From IMG/VR virus record IMGVR_UViG_3300023296_000032, positions 1 through 31,971 of that record: a stretch of DNA of 31,971 nucleotides, one strand, 5' to 3'. The translations under genes were made by a program, and so were the position numbers. The notes beneath the pieces were generated by a model. The model saw only the letters and a list, made by a program, of their open reading frames with translations. It had not been told where the DNA came from and ran no database searches. Position 1 is the stretch's first letter. The number at the start of each line of letters is the position of its first letter. Shown here piece by piece: positions 6,572-13,155 of this stretch. The DNA is from a virus.

Positions 6572-7420
6572 ATGGAAAATAACATAGCAAATATAAGTGA
6601 GATGACCAACGAGCAGATAATGAAAGCTATTGGTCAGGACGATGGTTCAAGTAAAGGAATAAATATTCCTAGACTTGGAATCAACAGGGCACCAGAAGAT
6701 GACGATGGTAATAAATTACCAGTAGGTAATTTGTTTACATTTGATGCTAGTGTTGGTCAAAACGTATATGGAAAACCAGTTACATTTAGACCATTCATAA
6801 GTGCAATGCAATACATGCACTATGATCCAGATAAAAGTGAGTATGTAAACAGATCCATTATCATTAAGAGTTGGAAAGAAGAAGCTGTAGATATACTTGG
6901 TGGAGTAAAATGTGGTAAGGTTCTATTTAAAGATAGGGAATCTTTAACGCCAGAACAGTTAGCAGAGCAGAGAACTATAAGATGTTATAGATTACTCTAT
7001 GGTCTGTTATCTTTTAATGGAGTAAAAGCAAATGGAGAAGAACACATTGTTTCTAACATGCCTGTGCTATGGAGAGTTACAGGTACAGCATTCTCTCCAG
7101 TGGGGTCTGCTTTGGAACAAATAAACAAGCGTAAAAAACTAATGTTTACTACTACACTATCTATAGATACGAATAGACAGAAAAAAGGTGGTAATGTTTA
7201 TTACACACCAGAGATTTCTGTTAATTCTGAGGCTGGATTAGAGATGTCTAAGGATGATATGGAAACATTAACAGTCTTTCAAGAAGCTATTAATAAAGAA
7301 AACACAGAAGTAGTTGATCTTTATAAAGCAGCTAAGAAAGCTGCCTACAAAGTATCTGATGCAGATATGAAAGTAGTAATAGACGCAGTTGAAGATCCAC
7401 TTGAAGTGCTGGTTGGATAA
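6572..7420 (+). CDS. Highly expressed replication-region protein, possibly ssDNA-binding (282 aa)
   Basis: I do not recognise a named family with certainty. The protein has an acidic N-terminus (QDDGSSKGINIPRLGINRAPEDDD), a beta-rich middle (FTFDASVGQNVYGKPVTFRPF; MPVLWRVTGTAF; LMFTTTLSIDT) with many basic residues, and a helical C-terminus. The best promoter in the window and a near-perfect ribosome site precede it, implying abundant expression. It lies between the polymerase and the nuclease, where phages often encode a single-stranded DNA-binding protein. That role is inference. It ends in a TAATG overlap with the nuclease gene. Confidence 0.7.
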   Translation: MENNIANISEMTNEQIMKAIGQDDGSSKGINIPRLGINRAPEDDDGNKLPVGNLFTFDASVGQNVYGKPVTFRPFISAMQYMHYDPDKSEYVNRSIIIKSWKEEAVDILGGVKCGKVLFKDRESLTPEQLAEQRTIRCYRLLYGLLSFNGVKANGEEHIVSNMPVLWRVTGTAFSPVGSALEQINKRKKLMFTTTLSIDTNRQKKGGNVYYTPEISVNSEAGLEMSKDDMETLTVFQEAINKENTEVVDLYKAAKKAAYKVSDADMKVVIDAVEDPLEVLVG

Positions 7421-8304
7421 TGAGCGACATACTTCATAAGGTTCAGAACTATCTGGATAAAGCAAATAAAGATCCTGTAGAAGTATCTGATAAATTACTT
7501 GAAGAGTTTGGTGAGGCATGTAAAAGTGCCTTACGCAAACAGTTTTCAGAGAAACGAAGAGGAACATTTAAACCAAGAATGTCAAGTATAGGTAGACCAC
7601 TATGCCAATTGCAGATGGAAGCAAGAAATGTAAAGGGTGAAGGTCAACCATATAATGTTAAGATGAGAAATACTTTTGGAGATCTCATTGAAGCATTGGC
7701 TATATTTGTTATGAAATCAGCAGGAGTAGAGATAAAAGATGAACAGAAAAAAGTTAAACTTAAATTTGCTGACTCAGAAATTGAAGGCAGGATTGATGTT
7801 AAGATTAATGAGAAGGTGTGGGATATTAAAAGTGCATCACCATACTCATTTACTAAAAAGTTTGAAGGTGGATTCGATGAAGTTGCAAAGGATGATGCGT
7901 TTGGATATATACCTCAAGGATATCTTTATAGTGAAAGTGAGAAGATGCCTTTTGGTGGATGGATAGTAATTAATAAATCTACAGGTGAGTGGACAGTATG
8001 TGAAACTCCTATAGATGATGACGAGTATAGAGTTAAAGCATTGGCTAGTGCAGAACAAAACATTGCAGCTATTAAAAACAATGTACCTTTTAAAAGATGC
8101 TTTGAAGAAGTAGAAGAAACATTCAGAACTAAGAAGACAGGTAATAAAATTTTGGGCATGTCGTGTACATTTTGCCCATACAAACTTCCTTGTTGGGGAA
8201 GTGAATTGAAACTGCTACCACAACAGCAGTCTCAAGGTAAGAACCCTAAGTGGGTTTGGTATACTGAAGTAAAGAACCCTAAGAAAAAGGAAACTTTTGA
8301 ATAG
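7420..8304 (+). CDS. Cas4/RecB-like PD-(D/E)XK exonuclease with probable Fe-S cluster
   Basis: It should degrade DNA ends, for replication, recombination or host DNA breakdown. Motifs in order: a helix with G87 and E91 (FGDLIEAL), EGRIDV with D126, WDIKSA with D135 and K137 (the D-x-K core), and a QGYLY helix with Q166 and Y170. Four cysteines are placed as in Cas4/AddB-type nucleases: C62 before the nuclease core and C249, C252, C258 after it (CxxC-x5-C), consistent with a 4Fe-4S cluster. In T7 the analogous slot is filled by the gp6 exonuclease. The start overlaps the preceding stop (TAATG). Confidence 0.88.
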   Translation: MSDILHKVQNYLDKANKDPVEVSDKLLEEFGEACKSALRKQFSEKRRGTFKPRMSSIGRPLCQLQMEARNVKGEGQPYNVKMRNTFGDLIEALAIFVMKSAGVEIKDEQKKVKLKFADSEIEGRIDVKINEKVWDIKSASPYSFTKKFEGGFDEVAKDDAFGYIPQGYLYSESEKMPFGGWIVINKSTGEWTVCETPIDDDEYRVKALASAEQNIAAIKNNVPFKRCFEEVEETFRTKKTGNKILGMSCTFCPYKLPCWGSELKLLPQQQSQGKNPKWVWYTEVKNPKKKETFE

Positions 8305-8322
8305 GGAATGTTATTTCAACTT

Positions 8323-8357
8323 GGTAGGGGATAGTATTGAGGGGTCTATTTCCTACC
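8323..8357 (+). promoter_or_regulatory. 12-bp RNA hairpin after the nuclease gene
   Basis: GGTAGGGGATAG (8323-8334) pairs over all 12 positions, two of them G-U, with CTATTTCCTACC (8346-8357). The loop is 11 bases. It occupies most of the 66-base gap between the nuclease and the next small gene. Only TTT follows the stem, so it is a weak terminator at best. It may protect the 3' end of the upstream mRNA or control the next gene, whose ATG at 8371 has no visible ribosome site. Confidence 0.55.
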
Positions 8358-8370
8358 TTTATCATATGCT

Positions 8371-8550
8371 ATGATATATTTTGTAGTATCTAAAAAGAAA
8401 GAAGACAAAGAATTTAGAATGTTTACTAATATGATTTTTGATACAGAAAAAGATGCAGAAGAATTTGGAAGAAAAAGTATGAAGAGAGGTTTAGAATTTA
8501 AAGCAGTAGAATATAATAGTGAAAATTATAAAAGGTATTGGTACAAATAA
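8371..8550 (+). CDS. Hypothetical small protein (59 aa)
   Basis: The frame from 8371 gives MIYFVVSKKKEDKEFRMF, then TEKDAEEFGRKSMKRG, ending in YNSENYKRYWYK: a small alpha/beta protein with a lysine- and aromatic-rich end. No ribosome site precedes the ATG, which lies 13 bases after a strong hairpin. Its stop overlaps the next gene by TAATG, which supports it being translated. No family is recognised. Confidence 0.55.
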   Translation: MIYFVVSKKKEDKEFRMFTNMIFDTEKDAEEFGRKSMKRGLEFKAVEYNSENYKRYWYK

Positions 8551-8885
8551 TGATAAAAGGAAAAAAGATTGATGAAGCAAATTCAATAAAAGTTTTAGTT
8601 ACACCTTGGGAAAAAGGTTTTACTTGTGGTATCGTAATTGACAGTAAAGCTTCCATGTCAACAGAGGAATATGAATTATGTTCTACTGTTGCAAGAGGTA
8701 TGATTAAGATAGCAACTTCAGATCCCCAAACTACATTCATGTATGGGCTTCGTGGTTTTGCTGATGACAAAAAGAGTAACACAAAAACTTTAACAATTAA
8801 CTCTGTAGCAGAATTTGACAGTGAAGATAATGTTATTGATTTTATTGAATACTTAAAACATAAAAGAGATAAGGAGTTAAACTAA
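8550..8885 (+). CDS. Conserved hypothetical protein (111 aa)
   Basis: I chose the ATG at 8550 because it forms a TAATG overlap with the preceding stop. An in-frame TTG at 8538 is possible but unneeded. The sequence WEKGFTCGIVIDSKASMSTE, then CSTVARGMIKIA and MYGLRGFADD, resembles a family I recall from marine phages without a known function. It lies one base before the phosphoesterase gene, with AAGGAG near its end serving that gene. Confidence 0.65.
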   Translation: MIKGKKIDEANSIKVLVTPWEKGFTCGIVIDSKASMSTEEYELCSTVARGMIKIATSDPQTTFMYGLRGFADDKKSNTKTLTINSVAEFDSEDNVIDFIEYLKHKRDKELN

Positions 8886-8886
8886 T

Positions 8887-9630
8887 ATGGCAACACACTT
8901 AGTAATAGGAGACCCTCACTGCACTCCAAAGGCAAGCAATGACAGATTTTTATGGGCAGGTAAATTTGCTTATGATCTGAAACCAGACACCATAGTATGC
9001 ATGGGAGACTTTGCTAGTATGGATTCATTATCAAGCTACGACAAAGGTAAGAAATCTTTTGAAGGAAGAAGATATAAAAAAGATATAGACCATGTACATG
9101 ATGCATTGGAATTATTTAACAAAGGTCTTAATGGAAGACGACCAAGAAAAATCATGTTACTTGGTAATCACGAAGATAGGATTAATAGAACAGTAAATGA
9201 CATCCCCGAACTGGAAGGTACAATTAGTACAGATGATTTTAAATTTGAAAAATATGGTTGGGAAGTTCATGCTTACCAAGAGCCAGTTGTGGTCGATGGT
9301 ATATATTACTGTCATAACTACCCTACTGGTGTTATGGGTAAGCCTATTAGTGGTGACAATATCGCTCGTGCCTTATTAATAAAAAATAAAGTATCCTCTA
9401 CTGTTGGTCATATACATACATTCGATTATGCCATGTGTGCATTACCTTCGGGTAGAAAACTTATGGGGCTATCTGCAGGATGTTACTTACATCATAAGGA
9501 AGACTATGCTAAAAACACACAGCAAATGTGGTGGAGTGGTTTAGTAGTTAAACGTAATGTAGATAAAGGGGAGTATGATCTTGAAATGATTGAGTATAAT
9601 ACTGTTAGGAGAAAGTATGGTAAAAAGTAA
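8887..9630 (+). CDS. Calcineurin-like metallophosphoesterase (247 aa)
   Basis: A two-metal phosphoesterase with the complete motif set: GDPH (D9, H11), GDFASMD (D41), LLGNHEDR (N94, H95), CHNY (H143) and GHIH (H175, H177). The length is usual for the family. The substrate cannot be read from sequence: phage members may act on nucleic acid ends, nucleotides or protein phosphates. Its place among replication genes favours a nucleic acid or nucleotide substrate. A ribosome site (AAGGAG) lies in the tail of the preceding gene. Confidence 0.88.
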   Translation: MATHLVIGDPHCTPKASNDRFLWAGKFAYDLKPDTIVCMGDFASMDSLSSYDKGKKSFEGRRYKKDIDHVHDALELFNKGLNGRRPRKIMLLGNHEDRINRTVNDIPELEGTISTDDFKFEKYGWEVHAYQEPVVVDGIYYCHNYPTGVMGKPISGDNIARALLIKNKVSSTVGHIHTFDYAMCALPSGRKLMGLSAGCYLHHKEDYAKNTQQMWWSGLVVKRNVDKGEYDLEMIEYNTVRRKYGKK

Positions 9631-9916
9631 AAGAGTATATGATAAAATAATAGACCATGGTCATGACATATCATACGAGAATGAAAGAACACATGATAGT
9701 GTTAATTCACCTGCTCATTATAAGTATGGTAAGAAAGAAACCATTGATGTTATAAGAGATTGTACCACTAGTGATGAGTATCATGGGTACTTAAAGGGTA
9801 ATGTCTTGAAATATGTTTCAAGGTATAAGTTTAAGGGGGAGCCATTGGAAGATCTAGAGAAGGCACAATGGTATTTAAATAGATTAGTACAGGAGGTTAA
9901 AAATGGGGGCAGTTAA
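9617..9916 (+). CDS. DUF3310 family protein (99 aa)
   Basis: The segment VNSPAHYKYGKKETIDVI, then GNVLKYVSRYKFKG and LEDLEKAQWYLNRLV, is the DUF3310 signature found in many phages. The family is related to T7 gp1.7, reported as a nucleotide kinase, so a role in nucleotide metabolism is possible. I chose the ATG at 9617, preceded by AGGAG at 9607-9611, over an in-frame TTG at 9590. It overlaps the end of the phosphoesterase gene by 14 bases and the next gene by 14. Confidence 0.85.
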   Translation: MVKSKRVYDKIIDHGHDISYENERTHDSVNSPAHYKYGKKETIDVIRDCTTSDEYHGYLKGNVLKYVSRYKFKGEPLEDLEKAQWYLNRLVQEVKNGGS

Positions 9917-10088
9917 GAACGCACTACTAGAGGTGGAAGCCTTTGTGTATGAGTGTATAGAAAAAGGAAGAACATTAAATCAAACAATAAGAGATGCAGA
10001 AGATGAGTTTAGTAGGGTAGATAATGTATACTTTATTAATGCAGATTTTATTGAAGATAAGTATTATCAATTTAGAGGGAACATATGA
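9903..10088 (+). CDS. Hypothetical small protein (61 aa)
   Basis: A mostly helical acidic protein (LLEVEAFVYECIEKG, LNQTIRDAEDEF) with a short end IEDKYYQFRGNI. AGGAGG at 9891-9896 precedes the ATG at a good distance. It overlaps both neighbours (14 bases upstream, 4 downstream). No family is recognised. Confidence 0.6.
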   Translation: MGAVKNALLEVEAFVYECIEKGRTLNQTIRDAEDEFSRVDNVYFINADFIEDKYYQFRGNI

Positions 10089-10288
10089 AAGAGAATGAAA
10101 GGACAGGATCAAGAACATATTTAATAGACTCAATACAACTGCAAGATATAATGAGGTACCTAATGACTAGACCTTACGCTGAAGTAGTACAGCTTATGAA
10201 TATGTTAAGTAGATTAAATCAACTAGATCCTAGCATTGGTGCAGACTTTGTTAAGAAACAAACAGGTGATACCAATGGAAAAAAATAA
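10085..10288 (+). CDS. Hypothetical small helical protein (67 aa)
   Basis: Starts in an ATGA overlap with the preceding gene. The central part (LQDIMRYLMTRPYAEVVQLM, then LSRLNQL) is predicted helical and somewhat amphipathic. The C-terminus is basic and overlaps the next gene by 14 bases. No recognised family or motif. Confidence 0.6.
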   Translation: MKENERTGSRTYLIDSIQLQDIMRYLMTRPYAEVVQLMNMLSRLNQLDPSIGADFVKKQTGDTNGKK

Positions 10289-10508
10289 TTCAATACATAA
10301 GACAGGTTTATTGTTTGAACTAAAGATAGGTTTAAATAAAAACAATTCAATTGTGATTGACTATGGTGGAAAACCCGTGGGTAAAATAAGAGAAGCACTT
10401 AAAGATTTTAAGTACCAAGCTAATCTTTGTGCAGCAATTATTAACCATGCTAACTCTACGGGTAAAAAACTAGAGGATGACATTAAGGAAATGATTCAGA
10501 AAATTTAA
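10275..10508 (+). CDS. Hypothetical small protein, last gene of the plus arm (77 aa)
   Basis: I chose the ATG at 10275 (MEKNNSIHKTG), which has AGGTGA at 10263-10268. A TTG at 10236 in the same frame is less likely. Short strands (LLFELKIGL; SIVIDYGGKPVGKI) are followed by helices (YQANLCAAIINHA; LEDDIKEMIQKI). It ends 25 bases before the terminator region. No family is recognised. Confidence 0.6.
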   Translation: MEKNNSIHKTGLLFELKIGLNKNNSIVIDYGGKPVGKIREALKDFKYQANLCAAIINHANSTGKKLEDDIKEMIQKI

Positions 10509-10533
10509 AGTTTTGGTCTGAAGAAGTTGCACC

Positions 10534-10559
10534 AAAAAAAAGGCTCCCTTAAAGGAGCC
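10534..10559 (-). terminator. Intrinsic terminator for the minus-strand operon
   Basis: On the minus strand GGCTCC (10559-10554) and GGAGCC (10547-10542) form a 6-bp GC-rich stem with a 6-base loop, followed directly by eight U residues (A tract 10534-10541 on the plus strand). This is a canonical intrinsic terminator for the structural and lysis genes. Confidence 0.85.
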
Positions 10560-10576
10560 CTGTTGTTGCCTAACTG

Positions 10577-10601
10577 GGGGAGTTAACGCTCCCCTTTTTT
10601 T
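10577..10601 (+). terminator. Intrinsic terminator for the plus-strand operon
   Basis: GGGGAG (10577-10582) pairs with CTCCCC (10589-10594) around a 6-base loop, followed by seven T (10595-10601). It ends the replication arm. Because it lies beyond the minus-strand terminator, the two transcripts overlap by about 67 bases. Confidence 0.88.
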
Positions 10602-10611
10602 ATGCGTGTAA

Positions 10612-10779
10612 TTATTTCTTTGCTATAGTATCTTTATTAATTCCTTTTTTTATTATGTAGTCTTGGGTACCATTGGCACCTGTATTAACTTCCTTCTTAA
10701 GATCTCTGAATAAACTCATCTCTTTTATTTTTTTATAATTATCTTTTAAAAATGCTTCTATTGATTTTGTATCTCTCAT
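10612..10779 (-). CDS. Hypothetical small lysine-rich protein (55 aa)
   Basis: The ATG at 10779 overlaps the stop of the DUF6321-like gene (TAATG), and the frame runs to a TAA at 10612, just inside the terminator region. The product is helical and basic (IEAFLKDNYKKIKEMSLFRD, then KKEVNTGANGTQDYIIKKG). It is the last gene of the minus operon. No family is recognised. Confidence 0.55.
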   Translation of the reverse strand: MRDTKSIEAFLKDNYKKIKEMSLFRDLKKEVNTGANGTQDYIIKKGINKDTIAKK

Positions 10780-11027
10780 TAACAATTCCATGCTCTTAAA
10801 GCTTTATTAATTCTACTCTGAGGATCATTAGCAGTTTTCTTTGAAGTAAGTTTCTTCTTCATACCACGCATACGTGCACAAAAACTAGCACGCCTTGGGT
10901 TACCAACCTCTTTACTAGGTGCTTGTAAGTTACCACCAGTTTCTTTGTTGTAACTATCTCTACCTTTTTGGTTTAACCCACCCTTAGGATTCTTACCTTC
11001 ACTTCTAGTCCATGCTGCTTTAGCCAT
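10779..11027 (-). CDS. DUF6321-like basic protein (82 aa)
   Basis: The sequence MAKAAWTRSEGKNPKGGLNQ, then GNPRRASFCARMRGMKKKL and a final RINKALRAWNC, matches a small basic family I know from many marine phages (DUF6321). Its function is unknown. It is rich in K, R and G and may bind nucleic acid. It overlaps both neighbours by single bases (TAATG), within a block of four small basic proteins. Confidence 0.8.
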   Translation of the reverse strand: MAKAAWTRSEGKNPKGGLNQKGRDSYNKETGGNLQAPSKEVGNPRRASFCARMRGMKKKLTSKKTANDPQSRINKALRAWNC

Positions 11028-11275
11028 TATGCAAAACTCCTATATGGTTTTACTTTGTTTGCTATACTCTTAGGTTGTTTAACAAATTGTTTACCTGCTG
11101 CTGTACCTTTTCTTTTAGCTGCAGTTGTAGCTGCATACTGCGAAGCTGATAAAGATTTAATTGCTTTTGCAGGTAAGTATCTTTCACCTGTTTTACTTGA
11201 AGGTTTACCAGACTTAGTTGTCCATTTCTGTTTTCCCCAAGCTTGTAAACTTCTTTGTGATTTTGCTAGTGCCAT
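11027..11275 (-). CDS. DUF5872-like basic protein (82 aa)
   Basis: The segments LQAWGKQKWTTKSGKPSSKT, then ERYLPAKAIKSLS and AAGKQFVKQPKSIANKVKPY, fit the DUF5872 family of small lysine-rich proteins in phages and giant viruses. The function is not established. It is coupled to both neighbours by TAATG overlaps. In homologs I recall, this domain follows a WSARKAQ-type domain in the same chain; here that domain is the separate upstream gene. Confidence 0.8.
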   Translation of the reverse strand: MALAKSQRSLQAWGKQKWTTKSGKPSSKTGERYLPAKAIKSLSASQYAATTAAKRKGTAAGKQFVKQPKSIANKVKPYRSFA

Positions 11276-11445
11276 TATGTTGTATACCCTCCACCTGCTT
11301 TCTTATAAGCTTTAGCTAATGCTTGTGCTTTTCTTGCAGACCATTTTCCAGCAGCTGTACCTTGAGTTGCTGAACCTTTTATTCTATTAAAGATTTGTTT
11401 TCTTTTACCAGGTTGAGTATAGTTGTTTGCTTTATTCACTGTCAT
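11275..11445 (-). CDS. Small basic WSARKAQ-motif protein (56 aa)
   Basis: The frame from the ATG at 11445 gives MTVNKANNYTQPGKRKQIFN, then GTAAGKWSARKAQALAKAYK and KAGGGY. A strong ribosome site (GAGGAGG) lies just upstream, inside the end of the 221-aa gene, which it overlaps by 14 bases. The motif KWSARKAQ.LAKAYK.AGGGY recurs in marine phage proteins, often next to DUF5872, which is the next gene here. No function is known. Confidence 0.7.
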   Translation of the reverse strand: MTVNKANNYTQPGKRKQIFNRIKGSATQGTAAGKWSARKAQALAKAYKKAGGGYTT

Positions 11446-12097
11446 CGTTTTCCTCCTCTAAGTTTCTAATTTTATAATCGTAGCTTCCTTCTTCGTGTTC
11501 ATCTGTAATCCATTTAGCTGAATTTTCTACAGAGTATATCTTACTACTTACTAATCTATTAATTAAATTTTTATTTGGGTCAACACCCATAGATGCATCA
11601 AACATTTTAAGTCTATTGTTTGGTTGTATTGCATAGTTTCCATCATCTAATGCAATCACATGACCACATTTATGTTGATCTGGTTTCTCTGCATAACCAA
11701 AATTTAATTCATTAAAATCTCCTGCACACCAATCTATTGTAAATAAATATTTACCTTTACGTTTTACTTTACGTCTAGATGTGTATTGCATAGTAGCACC
11801 AGCTAGTTCATAAAAAGTTGTAACACTTACATTATAACTAAAACTATCCCACATTACTAATTCATCTAATGGTAATTCTTTTACCCCAGGTTTAGAGCAG
11901 AAAGCTGATATAGGTGCCCTCCACCATAGCCCGCCATCTTCCATTAAGAAATGAAACATAGGTACTCTGTTTGGTATAGAACTAAATCCAAATACACCAA
12001 CTTCAAAGTATTTGTCGTGTGAATCTTTTTGATCTCTTAAAAAATTACCTCTAACATAACATTCTATTACAGGTATATTTGCGTTTAAGTAAGCCAT
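11432..12097 (-). CDS. Conserved hypothetical phage protein (221 aa)
   Basis: A soluble protein rich in aromatics (VFGFSSIPNRVPMFHFLMED, then WWRAPISAF and WDSFSYNVSVTTFYEL) with an acidic C-terminus (NLEEENDDSE). I recall similar proteins near the lysis genes of marine phages, but not a function. It starts inside the end of the endolysin gene (13-base overlap), so it is translated with the lysis block. It has no transmembrane segment or recognised catalytic motif. Confidence 0.7.
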   Translation of the reverse strand: MAYLNANIPVIECYVRGNFLRDQKDSHDKYFEVGVFGFSSIPNRVPMFHFLMEDGGLWWRAPISAFCSKPGVKELPLDELVMWDSFSYNVSVTTFYELAGATMQYTSRRKVKRKGKYLFTIDWCAGDFNELNFGYAEKPDQHKCGHVIALDDGNYAIQPNNRLKMFDASMGVDPNKNLINRLVSSKIYSVENSAKWITDEHEEGSYDYKIRNLEEENDDSE

Positions 12098-12534
12098 TCT
12101 GTATAATCCTTTCCGTTATATAATAATGATTGTTTTCTATTTTCTTCTTTACTATATGAGCAATGCACCCATCCACTTGAGGGGTCATCTGGATTATAAA
12201 ATTCTAGTATAAGTTGATCAAACACTAGGTTATTCTTAATGTACTTTGCCAATTCTTTATTGTCTACTCCAAAACATTCGAAGTCTGCAGCCTCACCTTT
12301 AGCATGCTGACTAGTAGACTTGCTACCAATAGCTTCGCATAGTTCTTCTGATCTATACCCAGAAGTAATAACCATAGGCTTACCGAAATTTCTACGTGTT
12401 GGTTCTAATATTTGCACACATAGTTCTGTTAAATTTTCTATGTGCTCAAGAGTAGGTTTGTTGTCTATACCTTTTCTTATAGCAGTTTGAGACTTGGTTA
12501 ATTCTGATAAACTAAAGTGCCCACTAAGCTGCAT
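12085..12534 (-). CDS. Endolysin, peptidase M15 (D-Ala-D-Ala carboxypeptidase-like)
   Basis: A zinc peptidase expected to cut peptidoglycan cross-links at lysis. The M15 signature is complete: SGYRS (58-62), SQHAKGEAADF with zinc ligands H77 and D84, the catalytic E111 in LILEFY, and the third ligand H124 in GWVHCSY. The length (149 aa) is normal for a single-domain phage M15 enzyme. There is no signal peptide, so release should depend on a holin. A run of membrane micro-genes lies immediately upstream. Confidence 0.9.
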   Translation of the reverse strand: MQLSGHFSLSELTKSQTAIRKGIDNKPTLEHIENLTELCVQILEPTRRNFGKPMVITSGYRSEELCEAIGSKSTSQHAKGEAADFECFGVDNKELAKYIKNNLVFDQLILEFYNPDDPSSGWVHCSYSKEENRKQSLLYNGKDYTEWLT

Positions 12535-12542
12535 ATTTATAC

Positions 12543-12653
12543 TTACCTTTTATTTTTTTTACATTTACATCTTGGTCCAGATAATTTAGTAGCAATCCAC
12601 TCGAATGCGTTATCAATACTACTAAAAAATCGTAGAAGTAATTTATCTATCAT
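12543..12653 (-). CDS. Putative lysis-region peptide with CKCKK end (36 aa)
   Basis: The ATG at 12653 overlaps the stop of the preceding micro-gene (ATGA). The peptide has an amphipathic aromatic N-terminal half (MIDKLLLRFFSSIDNAFEWI) and a basic cysteine-containing end (SGPRCKCKKNKR). It ends 8 bases before the endolysin ATG, and its last codons (AAAAGG) supply the endolysin ribosome site. Function unknown; a holin-related role is only suggested by position. Confidence 0.5.
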   Translation of the reverse strand: MIDKLLLRFFSSIDNAFEWIATKLSGPRCKCKKNKR

Positions 12654-12766
12654 TTGTTTTTTCTCTTATATCCTAGACCAGTTGTCCTGTTACTATATAA
12701 TTTTTGCCATGACCAAGTACTTAACTTACTTGAGTAATGATATATTAATAATACTATTGTTTTCAT
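12650..12766 (-). CDS. Hypothetical micro-protein (38 aa)
   Basis: It is joined by ATGA overlaps to the genes on both sides. The N-terminus has a short hydrophobic run (KTIVLLIY). The rest is aromatic and basic (WSWQKLYSNRTTGLGYKRKN). The continuous chain of overlaps is the main support for translation. No family is recognised. Confidence 0.45.
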   Translation of the reverse strand: MKTIVLLIYHYSSKLSTWSWQKLYSNRTTGLGYKRKNK

Positions 12767-12942
12767 TTTGAAGAATTTATAAAACCATAGATTCTACTAA
12801 TTGCTCTGTCAATACCACTTAACTCACCTTTTATGTGCTGTTGATCACTCTTAATTTCAACTAAAGTTATTAATGCCCATACTAAAATTCCAAATAAAGC
12901 AGTAGTTAAAAATCCTATAATTTTTTTAATATCCATTTTCAT
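12763..12942 (-). CDS. Putative membrane protein of the lysis region (59 aa)
   Basis: From the ATG at 12942: MKMDIKKIIG, then a transmembrane helix at about residues 9-28 (IGFLTTALFGILVWALITLV) and a hydrophilic helical C-terminus (EIKSDQQHIKGELSGIDRAI). One N-terminal membrane anchor followed by a coiled-coil tail is the layout of inner-membrane spanins and some holin accessory proteins. It starts directly after the stop of the Cys protein gene and ends in an ATGA overlap. Confidence 0.6.
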   Translation of the reverse strand: MKMDIKKIIGFLTTALFGILVWALITLVEIKSDQQHIKGELSGIDRAISRIYGFINSSK

Positions 12943-13155
12943 TTAAATTTGTTCTACTTCTTTACATATAAACTTAGTTGCTATTTTATTGTTATTAATA
13001 AAGCTATCTTCTTGTGCAATTATTAATTCCCTAGATATTTCAAATGCAGCAATAGTACATTCTTTCCATGAATTATATTCTTGCTTTATTTCTACTGGCT
13101 CTAAGCATTGATCATTTATAAAGGAACATAAAAATATTACTAATATAAACTTCAC
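12943..13155 (-). CDS. Secreted cysteine-containing small protein, GTG start (70 aa)
   Basis: I place the start at the GTG at 13155, which overlaps the stop of the upstream membrane peptide (GTGA) and gives a clean signal-like N-terminus (MKFILVIFLCSFINDQCLEP). A GTG at 13188 in the same frame would add 11 residues that break the signal peptide. Cysteines at 10, 17, 33 and 64 could form disulphides after export. I recall similar small proteins (hydrophobic start, C...QCLEP..., KECTIAAF) in marine phages, none with a known role. It may act in the periplasm at lysis. Confidence 0.65.
   Translation of the reverse strand: MKFILVIFLCSFINDQCLEPVEIKQEYNSWKECTIAAFEISRELIIAQEDSFINNNKIATKFICKEVEQI

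Noticed and set aside
8367-8375. Extended -10 motif TGCTATGAT
   Set aside because: No -35 box at the proper distance, and it overlaps the start codon of the 8371 gene.
8538-8549. TTG start at 8538 for the 111-aa gene (and TTG starts at 9590 and 10236 for later genes)
   Set aside because: In-frame ATG codons at 8550, 9617 and 10275 have stop/start overlaps or ribosome sites and fit the neighbouring genes better.
12517-12771. Plus-strand 84-codon open frame opposite the lysis genes
   Set aside because: It is antisense to a chain of overlapping minus-strand genes with coupled starts, lacks a ribosome site and has a low-complexity product.
12784-12813. Minus-strand TTGACA (12813-12808) with TATGGT as an internal promoter for the endolysin
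   Set aside because: The -10 is poor and the site lies in a codon-constrained stretch of a small gene.
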